This document shows positions 7,462 through 16,600 of a stretch of 55,727 nucleotides of DNA, one piece after another (the stretch's first letter is position 1; every line of letters starts with the position of its first letter). Below the pieces are notes generated by a model. The model made no database searches and was not told the DNA's origin. It worked only from the letters and a program-made list of their open reading frames with translations. Position numbers and translations under genes: made by a program. This stretch comes from Streptomyces mexicanus (GTDB lineage Bacteria > Actinomycetota > Actinomycetes > Streptomycetales > Streptomycetaceae): assembly GCF_902506575.1 (NCBI RefSeq), contig NZ_LR732544.1, positions 6,676,849 through 6,732,575 on the forward strand, written 5' to 3'.

Positions 7462-10386
7462 ATGCCCACCGCACCCCAGACCACCGACGAGCTGTACCAG
7501 GCGCTCCAGGAGAACGACCGGCGCCCCTACGGCCGCACCCGCACCGTCACCGCCGAGGAACTCGTCGACGCCGCCGAGCAGTTCGCCGAACCACTGCCGC
7601 TCGTCCACGCCCTCCTCGAACTGCAGGAGGCGTACACCTACGGCTCGGAGCCCCGCAAGTCGCCCGTCGTCTTCGCCCGTCTGCTCACCCTCTTCGACGA
7701 GCAGCCCGACGTCTTCGACGAGCGGCTGCGCCACACGTTGTTCTGGCGGTTCAAGTGGGTCGCCCACGCACTGCGCCAGCTGCCCGAGATACCGCTGGCC
7801 AGCCTGCGCCAGTGGCTGACGGAGATGCGCGACCGCTACGAGAAGGCCGGGTTCGGCCTCCAGCCCTACTACGGCCAGGCCTACCAGCTGGCCGCCCACG
7901 TCGGTGAGGACACCACCCTCGCCTACGAGCTGTGGGCGGGCCGGACCCGCACCCGGCTCAGCGACTGCGAGGCCTGCGAGATCTGCGTACGCGCCCGGTA
8001 CCACCTCGCCGCGGGCGACGACGAGCGGGCGCTGCGCGTCTGGGAGCCGGTGCTGGCCGGGAAGGAGTCCTGCCAGGAGGAGCCGGCCCGGTCGCTGTCG
8101 TACGCGCTGCTGCCGTTGCTGCGCACCGGCCGCACCGACCGGGCCCGCGAACTCCACCTCGCCGGCTACCGCGGCTGCCGCCGCAACCCGTCGATGTCCC
8201 CCGAGGTCGGCCGGCACCTGGAGTTCTGCGCGCTGACCGGCAACGAGGCACGCGGTCTGGAACTGCTCGCCGAGAACCGGAACCTGTTCGACGAAGTGGA
8301 CTCGCCGCTGGACCAGTTCGACTTCCTCACCGCAGTGGAGGTCCTCCTCCAGCGCGTCGAACGTCTCGGCCACGGCGACCTGCCCGCCGCGGGATACGCG
8401 GGCCGCACCTGGACGGTGGCCATGCTGCGCGCCGAGGTGCGACGCCGCGCCGACGACCTGGCCGCCCGCTTCGACGCCCGCAACGGAACCACGGCCCACA
8501 CCGACCGCCGCCGGGCCCGCCTCGACCGTGCCCCGCTGCTGGACACGCTGGAACTGACCCTGCGCACGCGCAGCCTCGACGAGGTGGCTCCGGCCGCCGC
8601 CCCCGCGCCCCGCACGACCGCCGCCGTCCCCGAGGCGCTGCCCGAACTCATCGCGCGGGCACGCGCGTTGGAGGAGCAGGGGCATCCGGACGCTCCTGCC
8701 TGCTGGGCGCGCCTGCGCACGCTCGTCGCCGGGCCCGACTACACCCATCCCGACGACCCGGCCGTGGGCCCGCTCGCGCGGCTGCGCGCCGACCTGCTGC
8801 TGGACGAGGGGAACCGGGCGGGCGAGCGGGAGCGGTACGCGGACGCCGTCGCTCTCCACGAGCAGGCCGCAGCCCTGTACGACGAGGCCGGCACGCCGGA
8901 CCACGCGGCGCTCGCCCGTGCCTGTGCCGTCCTGGCCCGTGCCGAGATCCCGGGGCCGGACGGCGACGGGCCGGAGGCGAAGGCGAGCGCGCTGACCGCC
9001 GCCCACGCCGCCATCGTCCGGCTCCACGAGGAGACGCCCGGCCCGGCACCGTACGTGGAGGGCCGCCTGCTGCGGCTGCGCGCGACCGTGCTCGGCCTGC
9101 GGCTGCAGGCCACCGGGAGCGAGGAGCACGTGGCGCCGGTCCTCGCCGAAGCGGACCTGCTGCACGCGTTCGCCACCCGGCACGACCTCGTCGGGCAGGT
9201 CTCCGGTGCGATGTTGCTGCACGCGAGCACCCACGCCCTCGCCGGCGACCTGCCCGCCGCGGTCCAGCGGATCGACGCCCTCCTGGAACAGCTCAGGGCG
9301 CACGGCCCCGCCTGGCACCTGCCCCGCACGCTCGGGCTGCGCGGCCGGCTCCAGCTCGGGCTGCGGGACGCGCAGGCCGCGTACGCCGACCTCGCCGAGG
9401 GCCTGCGTCTGGCCGCCGACTGGCCGGCCGACGCGGTCGACACCAGCCGCCTCCACGGTGACCTGGCCGAGGCCTGCATGCATCTGGGCCGTCCCGACGA
9501 GGCGCTGCGGCACCTGACGCGCTCGGCCGAGGTGAGCCTGCGCCACGGCAGCCGCTTCGACGCGTTCTACGTCTACAGCCACGCGGCCCGGCTCAGCCTC
9601 GACCTGGGCCGGATCGAGGACTGCATCGCCCTGCTCGACTCCCTGCTGGCCGAACCGGACGTCGTCGCCGGGGAGCTGGACGACCGGCTCGTCGCCCAGC
9701 TGCGCCTGACCCGCGCCCGCGCGCTGCACGCGGGCGAGGACCTGAAGGCGGCCACGGCCGAGTTCGTCGCGCTCGCCGCGGAGTCGGCCGGCTGGGACGA
9801 CGATCCGGGCAGCCACGCCATGATCGCCGGGGAGACGGCCGTACTGCTGGCGGAGTCCGGCGAGTTCGGCCGGGCCCGCGAGGCCGCCGACCAGGCGATC
9901 GCCGCCCATGCCCGGGCCCCGCGCTACGAGCAGCTGAGCAACTGCCTGCGCGAGCTGGCCCGGCTCCAGGCCCGGCAGCAGGGTGCGGACGGCCTGTCCG
10001 ACGCCCTCGCCTTCCTCGCGGACGCGGGCCGGATCGCCGACGAGGCCCGGGACGCCGCGTACGAGGCGAGCGGCCGTTCCCTGGACACGGCCCTGGCCTA
10101 CGAGCACGGCCGGGTCCACGCCTACGCGGGTGCGTACGAGGAAGCGTTGGCGGCACTGGAGAAGGCTCTGGCGCTGCTCGGCGACGCAGGACCGCAGGAC
10201 GACCATGCCGGCGAGTGGGCCGAGTGCGTCCGCCTCGCGGGTGTCGTGGAGGGCATCTACCTGGAGCGCCCCGCCCCCGCTCTCGCACGCCTCGACGCGG
10301 CCGTCACCCGGCTGACCGCCCTGGGCCACACCGAGGAGGCCGAGCCGCTGACCTCCTTGGCCGCGCAGCTGCGCGACGAGAACTGA
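7462..10386 (+). CDS. Large tetratricopeptide-repeat protein paired with HSP90
   Basis: 974 residues, with its ATG two bases after the HSP90 stop. The first 350 residues form a helical domain without clear repeats (TDELYQALQENDRRPYGRTR, then YTYGSEPRKSPVVFARLLTL). From about residue 400 onward the sequence is a long run of 34-residue-like helical pairs, including ERYADAVALHEQAAALYDEA, DTSRLHGDLAEACMHLGRPD, GRPDEALRHLTRSAEVSLRH and AYEEALAALEKALALLGDAG. TPR solenoids bind peptide tails, and many eukaryotic HSP90 co-chaperones carry TPRs. The tight pairing here suggests a bacterial counterpart, which is inference from context. It has no signal peptide. The transcript probably ends at the stem-loop at 10397-10430. 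Confidence 0.88.
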   Translation: MPTAPQTTDELYQALQENDRRPYGRTRTVTAEELVDAAEQFAEPLPLVHALLELQEAYTYGSEPRKSPVVFARLLTLFDEQPDVFDERLRHTLFWRFKWVAHALRQLPEIPLASLRQWLTEMRDRYEKAGFGLQPYYGQAYQLAAHVGEDTTLAYELWAGRTRTRLSDCEACEICVRARYHLAAGDDERALRVWEPVLAGKESCQEEPARSLSYALLPLLRTGRTDRARELHLAGYRGCRRNPSMSPEVGRHLEFCALTGNEARGLELLAENRNLFDEVDSPLDQFDFLTAVEVLLQRVERLGHGDLPAAGYAGRTWTVAMLRAEVRRRADDLAARFDARNGTTAHTDRRRARLDRAPLLDTLELTLRTRSLDEVAPAAAPAPRTTAAVPEALPELIARARALEEQGHPDAPACWARLRTLVAGPDYTHPDDPAVGPLARLRADLLLDEGNRAGERERYADAVALHEQAAALYDEAGTPDHAALARACAVLARAEIPGPDGDGPEAKASALTAAHAAIVRLHEETPGPAPYVEGRLLRLRATVLGLRLQATGSEEHVAPVLAEADLLHAFATRHDLVGQVSGAMLLHASTHALAGDLPAAVQRIDALLEQLRAHGPAWHLPRTLGLRGRLQLGLRDAQAAYADLAEGLRLAADWPADAVDTSRLHGDLAEACMHLGRPDEALRHLTRSAEVSLRHGSRFDAFYVYSHAARLSLDLGRIEDCIALLDSLLAEPDVVAGELDDRLVAQLRLTRARALHAGEDLKAATAEFVALAAESAGWDDDPGSHAMIAGETAVLLAESGEFGRAREAADQAIAAHARAPRYEQLSNCLRELARLQARQQGADGLSDALAFLADAGRIADEARDAAYEASGRSLDTALAYEHGRVHAYAGAYEEALAALEKALALLGDAGPQDDHAGEWAECVRLAGVVEGIYLERPAPALARLDAAVTRLTALGHTEEAEPLTSLAAQLRDEN

Positions 10387-10396
10387 CGCGACGACT

Positions 10397-10430
10397 CCGG
10401 TGCCGGGGCGGGCTGCCGCCTCGGCACCGG
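10397..10430 (+). terminator. Stem-loop after the TPR gene
   Basis: The nine-base arms CCGGTGCCG (10397-10405) and CGGCACCGG (10422-10430) are exact inverse complements, ten bases after the TPR stop codon. Confidence 0.5.
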
Positions 10431-10520
10431 GGCAGAGGCCCAGCGGGTCCCCGCGCGTCCCCACGCATTCGGCCCCGCCCGCCATGCCACCGCCGATGTC
10501 CTGGTCGCGTTCACTCCGGC

Positions 10521-10676
10521 ATGCACCGCTTCGACCACTACCGGCTCCTGGAGCGAGTCCGCACCGGCCGTGCCGGTCCCGTCGAGATCGCCGCCGCCTC
10601 CCGGCGGTTCGACAACCACTGCATCGACAGCCCGCACCGGACACGACGCACCGCCAGGCCGGCGGTACGGAAGTGA
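10521..10676 (+). CDS. Possible 51-residue basic peptide
   Basis: A short frame, MHRFDHYRLLERVRTGRAGP onward, ends in a basic tail. It lies between the convergent TPR and giant-protein genes. No ribosome site is visible. It would be in the right place for an immunity factor to the giant protein but runs on the opposite strand, and nothing in it resembles one. It is listed only as a weak candidate. Confidence 0.2.
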   Translation: MHRFDHYRLLERVRTGRAGPVEIAAASRRFDNHCIDSPHRTRRTARPAVRK

Positions 10677-10683
10677 CGGCGCG

Positions 10684-13600
10684 TCAGGTGGACGCGGGCG
10701 GGTGCGGCTGTGGCCGCAGGGGGCCCCCGGCGCGGTCCCACAGGGCCCGGAAGGCCTCCCAGGTCTCGTTCTCGGCGCGGGTCGTGGTGAGCGGGTTGGC
10801 GGGCGCCGGTCGCGGATCGGCGCCGTAGAGCCGTTCCAGCAGGGGCAGGAGTGCCGGGTCGTGCCGGCGTACCCAGTCGGCGCCGTTGTTGCGGGGCTGC
10901 CCGGTGAAGGGGTCCGCTCCGGTGTTCGTGCCCAGGTAGGCGTTGCTGAGCTGGGCGAAGTACTCACGGTCGTCGTGGGACGAGTAGTTGGTGTCCCGCC
11001 GCGCGTCCGGCGCCGGGCCTGCGGTGGTGCCGGAGTCCTCCGCCGAGGCGGACGCGGGGGCGCGGAGCGGACCGTCCGGCCAGTGCGCCGCCTCGCCCTG
11101 GTCGATCTTGGCCCGGTAGACGTCCGCGATCCAGCGCCGGTCGGCCTCGCTCAGCCCGTGCAGATGGATGGCGTGGGCGAACTCGTGGGTCGTGGTGGAG
11201 TATCCGTCCGGATAGGTCGTGCCGCCCGGGACGGTCGTGGTCTCGCCCAGCAGGTTCTCCTCGCCGGTCGCGCTGGAGCCGCCGGTGAAGACGCCGCGCT
11301 CCGTGTCCAAGCGGCGCCGGCCGTCCTGTGCGCCCTTGAGGTGGCGGAACGCCTCCAGCGATGTCATCGCCGTGTCGCGGGGCACCACGATCAGCCGGGC
11401 GCCCCCGGTCAGCAGCCGCTCCGTGGTCTGCGGATCGCCGAGCATGCGCACCAGCTGGGACTCGGCCCGCTGCCGCGCCGACACCGGCTGGTGCACGCCC
11501 GCGGGCACGCGTACCAGCAGCGGCGCGGCGACGGCAGCGAAGTCCTCCGGCGACAGCCCGTCGCGCAGGGCGCGGACCAAAGACGCGTCGGCGGCCAGCG
11601 CGTCGCGCTCGGCGTCGGTCAGCAGCGCCAGTGCGGAAGTGCGCTCCGCCGACCCCATTCCGGGCAACCGGGCCACCACAGACGCCAGTCGGGGCGAAGT
11701 GGCGGAGCCCGGTGCCGGATCCGTGCCGGACGCGAGTGCCGCCTGCGTGGCGGCCGCGTCCGGCGGCTCGGGCACGCGCGCCCCGGCGTTCCCGGCGGGC
11801 GGCGCGTACCCCTGCACCACCGGTCCGCCCACCGGCCGGAGGCCGTGCTGCTGCCGGGCCCGGTTGTACAGCTCCAGGGAGAACCGCGCGAGGGTGTCGT
11901 AGTCCCGCTCGATGGAGTCCGGGGTGGACCGGGCCGAGGCGTAGGGCCGGACCTCCAGCCGGGCCACCGGCGGATCGATGCGCGGCGTGCCCTGCGCGGT
12001 GTTGGTGTCCAGGGCGTCGTAGTTGGTGCGTACCGCGAGCCCCTCGTGCTGGTCCACCACCCGCTCCGGACGGGCGTGCAGCAGGTTGTCCAGGTAGTGG
12101 CCGGTCCTCGCCGCGCTGCTCCGGTCCTGCCACAGCGGAACATCCAGCGGATCGGACACCGGGCCCGGAACATGGGCGCGGAAGGTGTCCGCGAAATCGC
12201 GCGCCAGCTGCTCCGCCCGGCTCTCCAGGAACGCGCGCGGCACCGGTCCCAGAGCGGCGCGCACCGCGGCCAGGGACTCCCGTGAGGTCACACCCGAGTA
12301 GTCCTTGGGCAGGACACCGCCGAAGAGACCGGCGCGCGCCGCGGCGGCGACCTGGGTGTAGCCGAGAGCGAGTGCGCCCTCGAGCTCGTCGGCGTCCGAC
12401 GGCCGGACCTCCGCGGCCCCTCGCGGGTCCCGCTCCAGCCACCGCAGGAACTCCTCCCGCCCCCGGGCGGCGTACTGTGCGGCCGCGCCCAGGTCCACCC
12501 GGGCCATCTGGATCGGTACGGCGTCCCGCCGCATCCGGTCGGCCACGTGCGCCAGGAACGGCACCACACCACTGAGCGGGGTGGTCGCCGTGTGGTGCAC
12601 CAGCATGATGCCGTACCCCGCCTCATGGGTCCGCACCGGCAGGTCCTCGGCCAGGGGGTCGACCCGGTAGCCGGCCCGCGCGGGGAAGATCCTGGACAGG
12701 GTGGCGCCCTCGGGCGCGCTGTGCAGCCGTTCCAGCACGTCCCGGAACGCGGCCAGCACGTCCGCCCGTTCGGCGCGCCCGTCGTCCCGGCCGCCCTCCA
12801 GGCCGCGCGCGGGCGCGGTGACCAGTTCCAGCACGGGCACGCCGCCCACCGCGTCCAGGGTGAGGGTGAGCAGGCCCGGCAGTTCCACCAGGTCGCCGTA
12901 CTCCTCGTGGTTGTCCCCGGCGGGCAGCACCACGCGGAACTGGTGCAGTTCGGCCTCGAAGCCGCTGGCCGGGGCGAACCCCTCCACCCTGGGCGGGCGC
13001 GGACCGGTCGGCGCCACGGGGGAAGGGGCCGGGCCGGCGGGCCGCGTGGCGCGGTCCGCGCCGCCGACCGGCCGCGCCTCCCGCTCGGCGAGCAGACCCA
13101 GGACGGCGTTCTCCAGCCGCGCCACGGCGACCCAGCGGCTGCTGCGCTCGTCCTTGTCCTGCTGCCACGCGCGGACCGCGTTCAGCACCGCTCGCACATT
13201 CCGCGGACGCGGGTCACGCAGCAGCCGGGCCACGGCGTCGTCGATGGCGCGCAGCGCCCCCGAACGCCGCTGCCCGGACACGGCTGAGATGCGCTCCCAG
13301 TCCCGGATGGGGTCGGCCGCCTCGCTCGCCCCGGGCGGTGCCAGGGCGACGTCACGCGGTGTCCCGCCCGCGTCCGTGCCGGAGACCTGCGCGTCCCCGC
13401 CGGCCGGGCGGTGCCCCGCCGGGTAGGCGGGGACGCGCGGCGCCGACGCGTGGGGGGCGCGGCCCGAGCCGGGGAGACCATGGCCGTCGAAGACATGGCC
13501 GTGGCGTGCGCCGACCGGCCGCGTGTCCGGCGGACGGTAACCGGGGTTCGGGGTGTACGGCCCGAACGGCCGCCCGTCCAGCATCCGCTGGGCGCCGCGG

Positions 13601-16600
13601 ACGAAGTGCGGGGCGACACCGCCGGGCAGGAGGACCTCCCGCTGGTCCGGGTAGGGCGAGGCGAAGCCGAGCGTGGCGTTGACGTCGATGCCGCCGGGCA
13701 CGTCCAGGTCGTACCGCCAGCGGTAGCGGGCGTCCATCGCCGCCGCGCCGCGCGGACTCATGCGCAGGGAACGCTCCACGTAGGCGGCGTCGCGGGTGGT
13801 GCTGAGGTACACGCTGTCGCGGCCGGCCCCGTTGTGGACATGGTCGAGGACGCTCGGCACCGCGCGGCCCGGCGCCCGCAGCCCGGTCCGGAACACCTCC
13901 TGCGGTGGGGCGGCCGTGAACCGGTACAGCGGTTCGTCGTCGTCGCGCCAACGGACCGGATGCGGCAGGTCCTCCGGCGAGGGCGCCTCGTGAGCGGCGG
14001 TGGTCCGCGGCGCCACCGCGGGCGAGGGCGTGGTCGGCGCGTCGTTCCACGGCAGCGGCAGCGGGTCGTCCTGCTGCCCGGGCTGCGCGCCGGTGCGCAG
14101 CCGGGAGGAGGCCACCAGACCCCGGGTCGCGTGGTACCAGTCCCAGCCGGGTCCCTCCGTGTACAGCCGGCCCGACGCATCGGTGATGCCGCCCGCCGCG
14201 AGCTTGTGGGCGTGGAACAGGCCGCGCAGCCCCAGCGCCCGGTGCTCGGCCGCGAGCGCGGTGAAGGCCGGATCCGTGTCGACGGTGCCCCAGACGGTCC
14301 AGCCGTCGCCTTGGTGCAGCACCGGGAACTCGCCCGAGGTCAGCGACTCCCACTCGGTCTGCCGCCAGGACGGGCCGTACGCGGCGTCGCCGGAGAGGGT
14401 GTCCAGCTCGTAGGCGTCCTGCTCGCCGGGCACGGAGCCGCCGTCGGACACCGGCTCCGGCACCCGCCCCGCCGGCCCGGTGGACGAGGAGGCGAGGGGC
14501 GCGGAGGCAGGGGGCGCCGGGGGCGTGCGCGAGGGAGCGCCCGGGGGCGCGGTCGTGGTGGCGGCCGGCCGGTCCGTGCGCGGCCCGGCTGCCGCTGAGG
14601 CGGTCGCCGCCGGGGAGCCGCTGCCGGTGTGCGCGGTGGCGTCACGCACCCCGGGCCGGGCCGGTCCGGTGGCGGGCGACGGCACCGGCAGCAGGGGGAG
14701 GACGTCGCGGCCACGGCGCCGCAGCACCAGTTTCGCGGTGCTCTTGGCGGCGCCCGGGTAAGTATGCGCGGTCCCGTTCTCCTCGACGAGGGTCACGGTG
14801 GCGCCGGTCGCCCGCGCCGCCCAGGCGGCCATCACCCGGTCCGCGGCCGCGTCCCACAGGCCCGCGGCCAGGTGGTTGCGCAGAGCGATCTCCCGTACGG
14901 CGCGCCTTTCGTCCTCGGTGCCGGGCAGGGTGCGTCCGGTGAGCAGCCGCGGGGGCGGCGGGTGGAACAGCCCGTCCCGCTCCTCGGGCCTGCCCGGCAG
15001 GCCGAACCGCCGCATCAGCTGGTTCGGTGACGTGGCGGAGCGGGCCCGCAGGCGGCCCGCCTCGGCACGGGGGACGCCCGGGGAGGCGGCGGCGTGCCGC
15101 ATCGTGTGGGCGAGGGCGTCGAAGAACCCGTTGCCGCGCCCGGTCACCGGGCCCTGCACGTAGACGGTGCCGTCCGGACCGGTGAACGTCCCGTCGCGGC
15201 CGGCCCGGAAGCGGTCGCCCCGGCCGGACGGGGCCCAGGGCAGTGTGGTGTGGCTCGGCCGCCGGGGGCCGTCGTCCCGCGCCGGCGTGCGCTGGCCCGT
15301 GTTCGCAGCAGTCCTGTCCGCACCTGTCCTGTCCGCACCGGCCTGGTGCGTGCTCGTCTTGTCCGTGCCCGTCGTGTCGGTACGGGCCTTGTGCGTGCTC
15401 GCCCCGTCCGTACCCGTCGTGCCCGTACCGGCCTTGTCCGGGCTCGTCTCGTCCGTACCGGTCTTCGCCGCACCGGTGTGGCCCGTGTCGGTCCTGCCCG
15501 AGCGGGGTGGGGGCGTCGGCGTGGTGGACGACGGTGCCGGGGCACCGGAGGGCAGCGCCACATGGAAGTACGCGCCGTCGTGATAGAGCGTCAGTTCCGG
15601 CCCCGGCGAGCCGGCAGCCACCGCGCCGTCCGCACCGACCGGCAGGAACCGCTGGTGGTAGCCGTCCTTGGTGACCACGGTGACCGGAGTGCGCAGCACG
15701 CGGGCGGCGAGTACCGGCAGCAGGTCCGCGGCGCCCTGGTTCAGGTCCTCCGGCGCGCCGAGCGGGCGCTGCAGGGCACCGGTCGCCAGCTTCAGCCGCT
15801 CACCCGCCGTCAGCCACCGCTGCTCGGGCAGTGCCCCGCGCCCCGCGAACTCCTGACGGTGCGCCTCGTTCAGGTCGATACCCGCGGTGGTCAGCTCCTT
15901 CTGGGTGAAGGAGTCGTCGCGCCCGAGGGCGAGTGCCTCGAGCAGATCCTCGTTGCCGCGCTCCCCGAGCGCGTCGACCAGCCGTCGGCGGGCCGACTCC
16001 ACCAGGTCCGCGGGGGACGCGGAGGACGACACACCCGTGCCGTCGGCGGTAGCGGCGTCCAGCAGGGGCAGCAGCCGCCCCTGCTGCTCGGCGGCGGCGA
16101 TCAGCGCGTGGAAGAACGACGCGCCGTCGTGGGGGACCGGGTGCACCGTCAGGGCAGGGCTGCCGTCGCCCGGCGGCGTGATGGTCAGCGGTCCCTTGTC
16201 ACCGCCGCCCTCGACGCGGAACCGCTTGACCGGAGCTGTCCACCAGTCGGGCTTGGCGTACGTGGTCGCGTCCTTCGACGCGGTGCCGTCGGCCGTCCCG
16301 GTCTTCGTGCCGTCGGCCGTCCCGGTCTTCGTGCCGTCGGCCGTCCCGGTCTTCGTGCCACCGGCCGTTCCGGTTTTCGTGCCGGGGTCCGCGTCCGTGT
16401 CGGCCATCGTTGCGGGGCCGGCGTCGCCCCTCGTGCCAGGCTGGGCGTCGGCCTTCGCGGGGGTGTCGGCGTCACCCTTCGCGGGGGTGTCGGCGTCGGT
16501 CTTCGCTTGGGCGTCCGTGTCGCGGCGGGCGTCCGCGGGGAGCTCGCCGGCACCGGGGGCCGTGTCCCCCCGGGCGCCGTCGGCGGTCCTGCCGGTGGAC

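Noticed and set aside
14600..16200. Active OTU deubiquitinase or cysteine protease
   Set aside because: Neither OTU-like segment has a Cys at the nucleophile position, and the chain has none at all.
16285..16380. Tandem 24-bp repeats as a CRISPR array
   Set aside because: The units are directly abutting without spacers and lie in frame within a coding region.
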